A stretch of 64,000 nucleotides of DNA, taken from positions 4,415,488-4,479,487 of the forward strand of contig NC_047076.1 in assembly GCF_902459465.1 (NCBI RefSeq). The letters are read 5' to 3'. A program made the position numbers and the translations under genes. Shown here piece by piece: positions 1 through 12,800 of this stretch. The DNA comes from Asterias rubens (taxonomy: Eukaryota > Echinodermata > Asteroidea > Forcipulatida > Asteriidae). The notes below the pieces were generated by a model. That model was not told the DNA's origin, ran no database searches, and saw only the letters and a list, made by a program, of their open reading frames with translations. The first letter of the stretch is position 1. The number at the start of each line of letters is the position of its first letter.

Positions 1-1110
1 AGGAAGAGATCAGATAAATACCAATATTAAAACTTATCAACTCATCAACAACGATTTCCCAGAACCCTAACACAAGTGAGATTATTATCTCATGACCTTA
101 CTAATTTCAATTTAATTGTTAAAGATTAACCTATTGATTAATCTAGGGATGCCACAACGTGTGTGTAACATGACAGCAGCCCTGTATATTGAGAGATTAT
201 TTGTATTGACCAATATATGAGGATTAAGGATTCCTCAGATGAGCCAATAGCATGAAGAGATCAGATAGACTTCATACAAAAATAAAAACTTACAACTAAT
301 GACCCATGATTGCTCAGAACCCTAACACAAGCCTAAGATATCTGTATGATCATACAAACCTGATCACAAAGTTATTAAACACCAACAGCTCTAATTAAGA
401 GGATATTATTTGTTTTTACCTATTATGAGGATTGGGGATTCCTCAGCTGAGCCAATTAGGCAGGAAGAGATTGATCAGACAATTGATGCAAAGATTAAAA
501 CCTATAACTCATCAACCATGAATTCTGAGCACCCTAAAGATTAAAACGTACAACTCATGAATCATGATTCCCCAAAACCCTAACACAAGTGAGATTTCTC
601 TACGACAGACATTACTTATTTGTAAACACATCACATAACAGTTTGTCAACACCACAACAGATCTAAATAAGAGGATATTATTTGTATTGACTAGTTATGA
701 ATAATTAAGAATTCCTCAGATGAGCCAATATAGGCAGAAGAGATAAGACACACTTAATATCCATATCCAGTTTAACAGAATCCTAACACAAGTGAGATTA
801 AATTTCTAGACCTTATTTCAACTTAGTTGAATAGAATAAAAAGCATAAAAGCAGTACAAGTTCTCAAAAGAATATAATCTACCCAGTTGGTCTGATTTTA
901 CCACAAACCAAAATAATACATTCAATTGAATTGTTTTTGTGTTACTCCATGCAGGCTACCTGCTGTTAGTAAACACATCTTCTGGGAGACCACAAAGTTT
1001 TTAAACATGACAACATAATGTGGAGATGGTTAGTATTGACCAATACTATTTATGAGGATTAAGGGTTCCTCAAAAAGGCCAACAGGAAATAAGAGACAAG
1101 ACAAAGAGTA
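1..1110. repeat. Degenerate tandem array, about 210-350 bp spacing
   Basis: Five diverged units share 'gaggattaaggattcctcag', then 'gagccaat', then 'aggaagagatcaga', then 'ccctaacacaagtgagat'. The shared 'agaagaga' block falls near 1, 252, 461, 734 and 1,085. The first unit is cut by the window edge, so the array probably continues to the left. No ORF is associated with it. Confidence 0.75.
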
Positions 1111-3600
1111 CAAAATCTTACAGTGAGTGTTACCACAACACATTCACTTGTCCTATATCAGCCATTACAGAGGATAGGGATTTAAACCAATCCTCAATGT
1201 GACAACAGAAACAATTAACACACAGAATAATGAGAATCTTTCCACACAAGTGTACTCCAAGATTGTTATTCAACTCATGCATATTTCCATTCACTCAAAC
1301 AGTTTCACTTTATCCATCTAGGTCTGTCACTCCTATGCTAAAAAAAAAACCAAATTACACTAAATGTTATACTAATTGTTGTAAAAACTTATGATATTTA
1401 AGGTATTTACCATTAATTTCAAACCTATTTATTTTGTTAAGTTATTGAGCAAGTTTTATGTATGTTGTTTGTTTTGGTTCTGTAATGTTTGATGTTCTGT
1501 ACTTGTTGATGTTTGTTTTGGATGTTTGCACCATTTCTTCTCGCATTGACCATTTTAAACTAAAAGTCTCTGTTTTTCATAATATATCAGTTTAATTCAG
1601 TTCAGTTCAGTTTATTCGAATTTCCACTCAATCCGGTGAATATTGAAGCGAATGTTAAGAGGAACAACAAGGAGGCGGATTATTTATAGTGTCTCTTTCC
1701 GGTCTTTGAAATTCTCCAGCCTGTTGCGAATGTAAAGTTTCCAATCAACACTTTTGTTGAAGTTGAAGAGACGCATTCACACATGGGTCGTGAACTCAGT
1801 GTCAACTAGGCAGGTGTTTCGCACAATAGTTAAAGTTATACAATTTCCATTGTAGTGAGCCTTTTACTACTGCACTAAAGTTTTGTTTAATCGGATTAAC
1901 TTAAGCTATTTACATGTCTAGACGACTAATGCTTGATGTCATAACACTGACACAGATTGAATTGCTTAAAAATGCACATCTTTTTGGGGTGAATATTGAA
2001 GAAGGCTATAATTTTTTGAGCCGAATTACCACAACACAGGCACGTTTACATGATCATGATGATGTAGTTTTAAAATTAATTCTCAAAAGTCAGGAAGTAA
2101 TAATGCCTTGGTATTTACTATAGTACAAATATACATACATACCCCATTCATCCTGTTTCTCTCGGCATTTTTGTAATTCACTCACATCAGTTTACAACTT
2201 GCTTTCAAAACTCACCGAAATTGTCCGCCGTGTTACTTTGAGCCTGCACGGCGCGTCCATATAACATTTCACGGTTAGCTGGTTCCGTGAGAAAATACTC
2301 CCCTCACTTCCAGGTGAAATTTTCCCGCAGATAATTGTCCTCTGCTGAGATGAAAAGACACCAGCTCCATCAGCAAACGTTTCCCGGTCAATTAAAGAAT
2401 AAAACAACACATTATGCCCTAATTTGGCCTGAGACAAGGAAATTTGTGAGATTTTTTTCTCATGAATTTCAAATTAAGTCGGCTCTGCATTAAAATTTCA
2501 CTGATACTGAAAAAGCGCAACAGGTCCCTTTTGCTTTTTGCTTCCAAGGGGCGGTTCACTGGATGTATATGCTTCCGCAGTCACTTAAAATTTCTTCAAA
2601 TTTCACCTTTTGTCCAATAAAACTTATAGAATGCTTGTAAAGTATTCTCAATATGATTTAAGGAGTATACATTTTAGGTTTTTTATTTTTTTTTATTTTG
2701 AAGTCTAAAAAAATAAACCTGTTTTTCTTGGTGCGAAGGGATACCGACCCCTTTACAACCCACAAGGAAAGTCGTCTGCTAAAATTTTAGGGGACCCGTT
2801 TTAGGGCTTGCCATTGGTCAACAGTACTGAAAAACCATCTACTGATTGGCTAATTCAGAATGCGTTATGCAAAAATCTTCGTAGTCACATGCTGAACTAT
2901 TAATAACTACATCAAAACAACGTTGCTCTTTGCTGGTTGACTGGTTTCCTGCTAATTTGAAAATTAGTAGCAAGTAAGTCGTTTGGTAACCAGGAGAGTG
3001 TTGTGTACTAATTGAGCATGGATGGCTATATGATATCCCATTAGTAGTGCGCTTTCGTTTCAGTAACTTGCTTGGAATTTTCTGGGGCGTTTCTTGTCAT
3101 GATATTGGATTGGCCGTACTTTATGAGGAAACTGGCCGCCCAATAATCATGTTTTGAAAATACTAATAACATAATACAGCCGGGTGACAGTCTAGAATCA
3201 AATTTTGCGAAAAGAGAATGTTCGAATTGAAATGAGTGCAGCTAAAACCTCCCCCACCCACATCTACTATCTATACTATTACTATGCTCGTTACCGAGTA
3301 AGTTCTTTTAACAATTTATTTTGAGTAATAACCGATAGTGTCAACTGCCTTTATAAGGAATAATGTTTTAATCGATTTCGAAAAATAGATTTCCCTGATG
3401 AAAAAAGCACAACAGTGGCAACTGGTAATTCTAATTATTGGAACCCCCCCCCCCCCCCCAACCCGGACCTCCCCTTCCTTTTCAGTCAAATGACGTCATA
3501 AAAAAAAAGTTTTGGAGCTTGATAGAGGGCGCTTTGGAAAAAGAAAAACCCAGCAGTGTGTGAAAAAAAAAACTACACAAACCAGCTGCATAAACTGTTT
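1111..3600. other. Intergenic, no gene recognised
   Basis: Short ORFs at 1,914-2,123 (+) and 2,192-2,437 (-) match no family I know. The second lies in a slightly GC-richer patch but has no convincing start or splice signals. Around 1,590-1,612 there is 'cagttcagttcagtttattcg'. A poly-C run of about 17 sits near 3,447-3,463, close to the TEX12-like promoter. Confidence 0.5.
3491..3498. promoter_or_regulatory. Palindromic CRE (TGACGTCA) upstream of the TEX12-like 5' exon
   Basis: An exact TGACGTCA lies about 165 bp before the donor of the inferred non-coding first exon (3661). CREB/CREM proteins bind this site, and CREM-type factors drive many germ-cell promoters in vertebrates. A role here is inference from position only. 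No clear TATA box was seen. Confidence 0.4.
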
Positions 3601-3742
3601 TCGTGTGTGGATTTGAAAGTGATTGCCAGGAAAACGAAGACCTTCTACAACAGACGATCATGTAAGTACAATTAAAAGAATCAGATTTTATATGATTTTA
3701 AACAAATAATGTTGGGGGAAAATGGGCTACGTGCATGTCTCT

Positions 3743-3833
3743 TACTCCTAGAAATATTTCGGTTTCGTCCGGCTATCCTCTCCCGTGTAACGAGAGACGA
3801 TAGCCGGACGAAACCGAAATAGTTCTGGGAGTA
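3743..3833. repeat. Perfect 23-bp-arm hairpin, TACTCCTAGAA fold-back family
   Basis: Arms 3,755-3,777 and 3,799-3,821 are exact reverse complements (start tatttcggtttcgtccggct), separated by 21 bp. Outer ends read tactcctagaa and ttctgggagta. It lies in the first intron of the TEX12-like gene. Relatives with the same ends but different stems are at 33,628, 35,869 and 36,215. Confidence 0.85.
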
Positions 3834-4691
3834 CCTGTCTCTCTAGTGTTTTTATTATTATAGATAGTCAGAATCAGATCAGATGGCTTTTTCGTCTCCG
3901 TATTAAAACTTTACCAGCTTGCTTGGAATAGAAAGTCCAACTTTTGTATTGTTGTAGCCAACTCTCTGAATCATTCAGAGTATAGTTGCCCGTATGCCCT
4001 TTGGCCTGGGATGCGATATGTCATTACTCAATAATATAGAATTTAAATTAAAGGTGTTTATCAGATCAAAAATCAAAATTATCACTTCTTGTTCTGGTTA
4101 AATATTATTGCTATTATTTAACACTAAAACCACTGGCCTCAGGCATGTGTGGTGTAAAGTGTGTGGTCCAGTGTAAAATTTGAGGCCTGTTGTATCCTGT
4201 AAATGTGGGGCCTCCTCCTCTGCTGGACAAAATACTTTTGTTTATTTTATTGTCGGGCCTGTAACTAGTGTAAACTCATGACTGAACAAGTCTGGTGGTC
4301 TTGTGTTTTTTTAATTGAATAACAAAACCTTGCAGTGCAGTGTCACATTTTGAACAAAAACAAACACAAATTAAGTTCAAATGTTGATTTTGAGCATGAT
4401 AAACAGATTTAAAAACAATGTATTCCAATAATAAAGACAAAAATGGTAAATCTTCTCTTATTATGCTGTATGTCTTTGTACTTAATTCAAGTAAAAAACA
4501 GTATGCATGTTAAACCATTTGGTGTTTTCAAAAACAGTTCTGGGCAAGTTAACATTTTGAGCAACAAGCCCTTTGGTCATGTGAACTTTCTCCCAAACCT
4601 AGCTCCTTGACCTAATTTTAACTCTCAAAATTTGCAATCTTTTTTTGATCTGAGCTTTTTCATGTTATTAACTATTTCCAGACTGAATGAG

Positions 4692-6506
4692 ATGATGGAG
4701 TCATCAATAGTCATGGAAAGCTCAACCATTGATGAGGAAAGTTCAGTCACAGCATCAACTTCTGGAGGAAACGACCCACAAATATTCAACCATTCCATTG
4801 AACAGAAGGCCGACCCACAAGGCACCTTCAGTTTCGGCTTAAAAGGTAAATGGGCTGATAAATAACTTGTTGAGGTTTACAGACAAGTCTCGAATTCACA
4901 AAGCACTAAGATATCTTCTTGAAGGGAATTTATACCTTTGGTTTTTCGGGCATACAATTGTTTTTGAATGTTGATTTTAAGTTGTTGATTGTATCTTATG
5001 CACTTTTAGTAAGATTTTTGAAATAGAATGTAATGGATCAATAATAACTAAACAAAAAAGGAGAGACCACGTCCTATGTATTACTATTACCAACAATAAA
5101 AAACAACCGACACACACAAAATAGAAAATATTAACAAGTCAAAATAACTTCAATTTTGTTCTCAGAGGACAACACACCATGCCATGTTGGACTGACAGAC
5201 AAACACATGGGGAGTTCTTTAAAAGGTGAGTACCAATAACGATTCTATGATTTAATGATTAAGTGCGACTGATGCAGAAACAAAAAGCAGTTTCAGTTTG
5301 AAAGCTCAATGATCAGAGATCCAATCCTCTACTGAAGAATATTACTCTGCAAGTCAAGAAAGAATAACAAAGAATAACATGCAGGCCACAGAGGCCTGGT
5401 CTTGGCCTTGGTCAGGTCTTGTGCCTGGTCTTGGCCTAGCTTGGTGCTCCTTCAAAAGTTTCCCTTTGACTTTAAGAAATTCCATTGGAAGTGCCCTTTG
5501 CAAAATGACGATGACCTTGCCCTTTCGAAGTGAACTTCTAGGCCTGATTTAGAGAGTGATCCCAAAATGCCCAAAACAACTGATTGACACTTAAAATGAA
5601 TACCTCTTACCAAGATAAATCGCAGGTGTGAGATTTTTAAGGGAAAACAAGTTTTCTCTTTTGTGCGAGATGCATATTCAACAAATGTTTTTATTTGGTT
5701 TATGACTAGCAATTGGCCAAGAGATGAAGACTGCATGTCTGGAATGGGAACAAACGATGGTGTAAGTAGAAAACATTGATATGGATTTTATCATAATATA
5801 CATGTAGTGGCTTCTTATATAGCGCGCATAACGGTCACTCAGTGCTGCTCAAGGTGCTTTAACACAAAGTATTTTCCTGTGTAGTGTGTTGGACAACGTA
5901 TCAATTATGAGACCTACATAGCTCCATGTATGATTAACAAGGTGCTGTGGCACAATATGCTGCTATTCAAATCAGGAACACCGGGGCGAACCCCTTCTCT
6001 TTTAGCAATAAGTGCACTGGGTTCTTTTACTTGCATTACACAATGCTTGGCATGATACTCACATGAAAATAATACGCGCAATCCCAAGGAAGGATATAAC
6101 GTACATTCATAGCTTGCTGGGTTCCATTTCTATAGTGTAGATCTTAAACTTTGCCATTTTCAAAATTGGAGATGCACTGTTGGGTGTTTTTTTTTCAAAA
6201 ACTCTTTTAGTGCCAAGGTCATACATGTACGATATAGTTTATGTGTTCCAAAAGTGTCATTTTCAACCATCTACAATCTAAAGTATGCACTGAAGGAGTC
6301 CATATAGATTTCCCATTTAACACTGAATTATTCTTCTTATTGTTCCTAACCAAAGAGAGAGTGAGCAGTTTGAGTTGTTCTGCCCAACCAGAGTTGATAA
6401 GTTGCTTCAAGAGGCGCATGCCATGGAGGAACATCTGCTGCGTCAGAAAGAGGAACTCATCTCACGTCTTAGAAATCTCTCTCAGACCCTACAGGTTATC
6501 TCCTAG
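4692..6506 (+). CDS. TEX12: TEX12-like synaptonemal complex central-element protein (4 coding exons)
   Basis: Coding exons are 4692-4845 (exon begins 4682), 5166-5225, 5710-5761 and 6356-6506; all have GT/AG borders and matching phases and give 138 aa. A non-coding exon ending at 3661 (CAT|GTAAGT) probably precedes them. The N-terminal ~50 residues are Ser/Thr/Glu-rich and look disordered. Residues ~63-138 form an amphipathic helix: the stretch 'RVDKLLQEAHAMEEHLLRQK', followed by a second Arg/Leu-rich segment ending LSQTLQVIS, aligns by eye with the C-terminal helix of vertebrate TEX12 (IDELFKEANAIENFLIQKR). TEX12 (about 123 aa in human) pairs with SYCE2 to build fibres of the synaptonemal complex central element in meiotic prophase; that role is known for the family and inferred here. 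Two adjacent ATGs (4692, 4695) are possible starts. ATG AGA TGA at 4687 is a two-codon upstream ORF. The last exon reads past a possible GT at 6495 to a stop at 6504, which I take as the true end. Confidence 0.7.
5387..5540 (+). repeat. Interspersed repeat 'ccttcaaaagtttccc' family
   Basis: Shares 'cttggtgctccttcaaaagt', 'ggaagtgccctttgcaaaat' and 'aggcctga' with copies at about 40,100-40,240 and 47,878-48,005, and with a fragment at 32,660-32,722. Lies in an intron of the TEX12-like gene. Confidence 0.65.
5810..6115 (-). repeat. SINE tail fragment ('gcgctatataagaa' type)
   Basis: On the minus strand this matches the bodies at 23,020-23,325, 58,180-58,450 and 62,485-62,735: 'atatagcgcgc', 'cagtgctgctcaaggtgctt', 'ggtgctgtggcacaatatgc'. 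Head missing. Confidence 0.6.
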
Positions 6507-7302
6507 AGACCCATTTAACTATCTCCTCACTACTCATTTCTAATTCTGAGTCAACTACATGAAAAAAATGACGTCTGAAACAGTTAGGACCGGCTGGAAG
6601 TGCTAGAAGTCAAAATGTTGCAGTCGTTTGAAACGACTCTGGAGCGCCTTGGTTTCCAACGTCTTTATTGTCATGAACCGAGCATGTTTACATGAAAATG
6701 TTATGTTAAGTTCGCCTGTCTGAATCTAAAATGTAATCGGTCCAACCTAGAGTCACTCCTTGGTTCGGCGCCACTGTTGCGCGCCTCTCTGACCCAGGTG
6801 TTAGAGGGGCCATTTCAGTGCCTATCAGTCACCACCTCATACTGTTTTATTGGTAAAATTTTACATTATGATTTTCTGAAATGTATCTTGAACATTCACA
6901 CAAAATACCACACAATCTTCTCAGTCAAACATCCATTGTTGTTTTCTCTTTCTTTATTCTTTGTGATACAAATAATTCTCTTGCATTTTTTGATAATACT
7001 TTTGAGTGTTCGAACCTCTTATAGATAAATACAAACTTGTATTTTATAATTCTGTTGATAAAACATTTTCAGACTCTTGTTTAGAAAGTTAAATAATCTT
7101 TATTTATTTATAAGACAATAGAATGTAGAGGTTGGAAGTTCCTTTGGAAATAAAAGAAAATGTCGCCGAAGAATGATTTACAAATGAAGCTTGGGAAGAA
7201 CTAAATGTATTATAAAACCCCATACTTGTATTCTGCCTTATGATTAGTTTACAGTGCATCACATGATATGTCTTAATTTTACAAGAATGCCGTGCAAGCA
7301 TT

Positions 7303-7515
7303 GCACGATACCCATATCAACCAACTGTCTATACCCATAGCAACCAATTTTCTAAATAGTAATCAATATACCTTTTACTGATATCAACCAATTCACTATT
7401 CCCACAGCAACCAATCATACCCATAGAAACCACCGTTCTATAACTAAAGAAACCAATGAACTATAACTATGGCAACTAATGCACTATACACATAGCAACC
7501 ACTGTACTACATGTA
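7303..7515. repeat. Degenerate short tandem repeat 'ctatacccatagcaaccaa'
   Basis: At least eight imperfect units of about 24-28 bp, recognised by 'cccatagcaaccaa' and variants (catatcaacca, cacagcaacca, catagaaacca). Pyrimidine-poor on + and strongly strand-biased. Confidence 0.75.
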
Positions 7516-7689
7516 TATCCGTAGCAAATTAGCTTCTTGATACTAAGATTTCTAAGGTTAGTGTAATGTTATAAAACAAATATTGACTGCTTGTACCCAT
7601 GCTCTCTGGTTAAAACTACGACTCACACAGGATTTAGTCAGAGTTTTAACCAAAGCACTAGTCGGATCTGGATCTGGAGAAATATTCTA

Positions 7690-7903
7690 AACAATCTCAT
7701 TAGAGCCAAATGAGAAGAGAAGATGCTGACGAAATTTCAGTTTTAGATGTGGGATGAAAACCCCAGAGAATTATTCCAGGGAAAACCCACGCAGTAAAGT
7801 AGGGATTGAAAACCCAATCCACATGTTACCCGCGATAGGATTCGAACTGGGGTCCCAGAGGTGGAAGGCAAGGCAAGACACCACTACACCAACCTGTCTT
7901 GGT
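7690..7903 (-). mobile_element. tRNA-derived SINE (TGGTGTAGTGG / GTTCGAATCC type)
   Basis: Reading minus from 7,903: an A-box-like TTGGTGTAGTGG and a B box GTTCGAATCC, then a body with 'gaattattc' and 'gggattttc'-type sequence. Sister copies, same strand: 43,745-43,940 and about 25,990-26,245, plus a fragment near 32,110-32,205. Confidence 0.7.
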
Positions 7904-8800
7904 GCATGAGTTTTGTTGAGTTGGTAAAACCATAGAGTCTACAAACATGTACGTTCACTCAACCAACAGCGCCCTCGATCGTTCGATAGTAATGTGCACT
8001 GCGTGGAAGATCGCGTAGTTGAGTGAAAATGAACAACAATGTTCTTGCACCAAGACTACCGTAGCACTTCAAGCAGTCAATACTGGTATACTGGTCCTTA
8101 ATAATTCTGTGCTCTGACTAGCATTTTTGGCCACTGCTGGTTTTTAAGGTACTTATTGTAAGTTCATATGAGAACCATATTTTTCTGTGATAAATTTCCC
8201 TTGGATATCAAGTCGTATTCAAGAAACTATATCTGAAACTTAAAATATTATTGCAACACCCAATTTCGATTGGTACAACCAAAGTTAAGGATGAAATGTT
8301 TACATGCTGAAAAAATGGCATGGTTTTCCACTATTTCTTCCGACTAACCCAACAGATAAAGCCAAAATTTTCACAGGTTTCATGTTTATGGTTGATCACA
8401 CAAAACATGAACACTGTCTATGACTACATATAATTAGTCAGCTCTACAAACTACCAATCCTGTTAATTACCTACAACTAATTTCACTCAAGTAAGCCCGA
8501 CAAGAACTGATTGCAGGACAAATCACATAATTGTGTGAATAACGTTGGATTGTGAAATGTCAGTAGTTACCCGTTTTAAAATTTTCACAAAATAGTTTAA
8601 CAAGCACAGTTTTTTCATAATTAGGCACACACTATTTTTTTTATAGATTGATTGACTAAACTCTAACTACTGTACATAAAGGTACAATTTTATAAAGTAT
8701 TTTTTTTTTTTTCAAAACAATTTTCTAAGACTGGTTTATGAAACTAAAGATTTTCTAAAAACATTTGGACACAACAGCACTTTCCTATAAGTTGATGCTC

Positions 8801-9166
8801 AAAGGGACTGGACACATTTGGTAATTGTCAGTATTTTCACTTGGTGTATCCCAACAAATGCATAAATTAACAAACCTGTGAAAATTTGGGCTCAATTGGA
8901 AATCAAAGTTGGAAGAGAATAATGAAAGAAAGAAACCCCTTCTTGCACAACTTTGTGTGTCAGGTGCTAAAAAGGCTTCATCAGGCCTGAGGTCTTTTAT
9001 TGAGAAATTACAAATTTCTCAAAAAACTACCTTACTTAGAGGGAGCTGTTTCTCACAATGTTTTATACCACCATCATGATGCATCAGCTCTCCATTGCTT
9101 GTTACCAAGTATGTTTTTATGCTAACAAATTTTTTGAGTAATTACCAATAGTGTCCAGTCCCTTTT
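8801..9166. mobile_element. MITE, 'GGGACTGGACAC' terminal inverted repeats (GGACACT family)
   Basis: Begins aaagggactggacacatttg and ends ..caatagtgtccagtccctt, so the ends are inverted repeats. Inside is 'cctgtgaaaatttgggctca'. Related copies in this window: 26,861-27,030, 43,669-43,736, 44,592-44,825, 47,205-47,625, 51,311-51,535, 51,839-52,095 and 54,744-55,098. No ORF. Confidence 0.8.
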
Positions 9167-9567
9167 TTGATACACACTCTTAAGTCACATGACTAGGAAG
9201 AAGTTGATCTATTGCACCAATTAAAAATTTCTTTCTATACACAGATGCAGCACAACTGTTTATTCTTCCATCACATTTTCGTGTGGAAAAACAAGACAGT
9301 TGGATCGCCAGCCAAAAACTATTCCAATGGAAGACTTTTGAGACCCTGGCGGCAGCAGACATAATGGTCGAACTCTCCCTAATTCAGGAGAAATTTCCCC
9401 GTTATTCTGAAGAAATTTCCCTGGAAATAAACCAATCTTTGCATGTTCTGATAAACAAAATTGAAAATCTCCTTGATTTTGGAAACCTTTCCCCTTAAAT
9501 GTTGAATGTAATTCTAAACATCACCCTGATTGTTTTACTAAGTCTCCCTGATTCCAAGATGCAAATG

Positions 9568-9720
9568 GTGCAGCTCTCGGTCCAAGTTCATAGAGCTGCT
9601 TTAGCACGACAAAATTATGCTTACCAGAATAAGGTTACCAGCCAAACTACAAATTCAAATGCACAATTTATTACTGGTATCCTGCTCATTTCTGCTTAGC
9701 AGACACTTTTTTAGCAAGAT
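9568..9720. mobile_element. Palindromic 'GGGCCCAATTTCATAGAGCTG' element
   Basis: Carries 'catagagctgctttagcacg', 'aattatgcttaccagaataa' and 'ctggtatcctgctcatttct'. Other copies: 11,584-11,762, 12,895-13,010, 23,888-24,083, 29,325-29,575, 48,082-48,243, 54,257-54,727 and a fragment at 50,588-50,640. Ends are inverted repeats around GGGCCCAATTTCATA. Confidence 0.75.
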
Positions 9721-9877
9721 TTTCTTCATTTTATTCTATTTTAAAAACATCTTTCCAACCATATGCATTGTAAAACAATTGGTTTTCAAACGCTTTTCTT
9801 AGACCTTGCCCGATCCAAGGCAAAGTGCGCACCTCTATGAAATTGGGCCCATCCAAAAGTCTCCAACTGAGCGTACC

Positions 9878-12800
9878 TCACCACCATTTTTCACAATGAA
9901 TTTGGTCTTCTCTGATGCCACATTCTTCTAAGTGTGTCTCAATGTCTGCTATCATGGGTGGTGGCCCACAGATGAAGCAACGAAGGTTCTCCTTGTCCAG
10001 TCTCTGTATTGCAGTTGCTATTGCTTCGGAGTCGATGCGTTTATCTGGAGCAAGAAAGTTTGAAAAAAATATGTACTGCTCAAATCAAGAGAACTGAACT
10101 ACAAAGACAATGATAATATTAATGTGCGTTCATCACTGTTTCCTTGAAGAGATACCTCTTAAAAAAGTCAGTGTTTTTACACGCTTTGGACATTATCATT
10201 GACATCAACATTTCCCGAAGGCTGAAATCATAAAATGTTACAGTTTAGTAATTACACTAATTAGCACAAAAACAATTTACAGTTAACAGTTTTCACGAAC
10301 AGTTACATGGCAATGTGCAATTTTTTACATCAAAGGACATATATGTACATGTAGCGCTTGCACAATCCCCAAACCAAATACTCTACATTAAGAGTTTTCA
10401 CAAAGAGACACTTTGTGTGAGCTACATGTAGATACAATTAAGTTTTCACAGACACTTTCGTACATTGGTTTGTAAACAGTATAAAGTATTAATATATTAT
10501 TATAAAAATGGCAAACAGTGTCCAAAACAATGACTTCAAAAATAGTTTTTACTTCACACGCAGTTTTCTCCAATTGTATCAATAAATATGAAATTGGGCC
10601 CAGATTAAAATAAACTTACCTGATATGTGGGTAGATGGTGTAATCTTCTCTTTTGTGACAAAGAAGTGGCAGTTGATGTCCTCTGCCCCGGAAGCAATGG
10701 CCTCAATTGACTCCTGACAACCACATTCGAAAAATAATACTTTAATAATGCTATATACATGTATGCAATTAAACATGCCAACTTAACAGTACACTGAATC
10801 ACAGTACTAGGAAAACTAACGCAACAAAAGTGAGCTGTCAGATGGTACTATTTCTCTGGAGGATTGGTTCTGGTATGAGGGGTCATAATCAGACTTGGGG
10901 GGGGGGGGGTCATAATCATTAATCCTGTACTCTTCCTAGTCAGCTTGGGCGATACCATGATATTATCGAATATCGTGATACTAATTTGGAAACGATTTTG
11001 ATATCGGATCGATTTGGTTTTAATCGAAATATTGATAAATCGCAATATCGATCAAGTATCGCAATGTATTTCCTAGCCGAGACATCTTGCACCCCAATAG
11101 GTTTCGAGTAAAACCTGAAGAATAGGTCATTAGAACACCTCTCTTATGCTATGTCTGTCTCTTCTACAACTTTCACTGGGAGTTTGAAGACTGATGATGT
11201 CAAATTTAATTAATCGCGATTATATCGAATATCACGATATTGTAAATGATATATCGGGGAAAAAAATAAATCGATATCGTCAAGCTTACTTCCTAGTACC
11301 TACCTTGAAAATAAGTTCCTTCATACTAGAGGCACTATAAAGAAGCTCTACTTTCCCTGGTTTATAAGCCGTTGGGTCATTCATCCTCTCTTGATGTAAA
11401 TCTCTGACCTGCTGAAGGATGGAGTACATTGGGTTGATGCCAATACCTCCTGCTAAGAGTAGAACATCCCAACTAGGATCTCCAGGTGAGGGGTCATAGT
11501 TTATCTGATCGCCACCGACACGAACGCCAACTACGTCTCCCACTTCGCACTGAAAACACAAATACATTCACTCTTACGTCCGGTTCAGACCTTGATCCAA
11601 CTTCATAGAGCTGCTTAAGCACAAAAAGTAGCTAAGCACAACAACATGCTTACCAAAATAAGTATACATGTGACTGGTATCCTGCTCATGTTTGCTTAGC
11701 AGAACAATGTTTTAAAAGCAATATTTTCTGCTTTAAAAAAGCAGCTCTACGAAACTGGGCCCTGAGCATTACTTTGTTTGCAAAATAAATAGCGACCCTC
11801 TAACTATTATAAGTTTTCTACTCTACAGGCCAAATAATAAAAATCATAATGCAGAGACATGGGAAGGAACTCGGGTCTCTAATTAAAACGGACAAGCATA
11901 AACCAAAATACAAACGATGCAAAAAAGCCAACGATGCAAAAAAGCCATTATAATGTTGTCTAAAATATAAAGTGACTTCCTGTACTTGTTTTAATCCTCC
12001 AATAGACCCTCACAACGCACAGCGCACATACACACGCATCTCCTGTTCGCCATTTTGTGTGCCAAAACATGTACAAAAGGAATGGACTCCCCCAAAAAGG
12101 CAGAAATTGTAGACTCGCATTGCTTGGAGGTGTGTGAACATGTATACTCACATTGTATGCACATTTTGACAAACACAAAATGGCTGACAAGAGACACCCG
12201 TGTATTTTCGCTGCGCAGTGAGCAAAGGGTCTACATGTATTACCAAATTACTGTACAAAATACAGAAGAGGTCATCACACAAAGCACAGCACAGCAAATG
12301 AAAAGACTTAATTTAAAGGTCACCCAAGGCATAGCTGGCTACACACACAGAGGCTGGCAATACACAAGTTTACAAAATATCCGATCCAAATGCAGCTCTA
12401 CACATCACAATATTTCTCTTAAATGTATTTAGATGATTTTACAAAAAGGAATACATGTACTCACAGAGAGTACTGGGACACTTTTTTTCCCTAATGACTA
12501 GTATTTGGAACACGGGGGGATCCATGCTCCCCTCAAAATGGAAAGAAATACCAAAACAAAACTAAATGTGCTCTCTCATGCTCAAAGCTACAGAAGAAAA
12601 AGTGTGAGTTTACCTGTTTACAGGTCGCGACCCCAAAGTTAACTTTTCATTATGAATGATGTAAATCACAAAGTTGAATTGACAGTTGAAAACTGAGGAC
12701 GCACTTGTGCTCCCTACAATAATAACAGACATTTGTAGTGCGCCATGTCTGTCAGAAAGACACTCTGCTAATGTCGGTGCTTAAAGCCCAAGACTGAATG

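Larger units (their letters stand above)
6507..9877. other. Intergenic between convergent TEX12-like and OXNAD1
   Basis: No supported gene. It holds the repeats listed separately: a CATAGCAACCAA array, a tRNA-derived SINE, a GGACACT MITE and a palindromic GGGCCC element. The ORF at 9,246-9,498 (+) follows an acceptor-like CACAG at 9,242 but does not join any upstream exon in frame. Confidence 0.6.

Noticed and set aside
2192-2437. 81-aa minus-strand ORF
   Set aside because: No recognisable family, no convincing splice or start context; kept only as unexplained ORF.
9243-9498. Possible last exon of the TEX12-like gene after CACAG at 9,242
   Set aside because: Phase does not match the end of the 6,356 exon, which already reaches an in-frame stop at 6,504; no independent support.
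12055-12432. 125-aa plus-strand ORF in an OXNAD1 intron
   Set aside because: Spans a MITE and repeat sequence; low-complexity composition and no family match.
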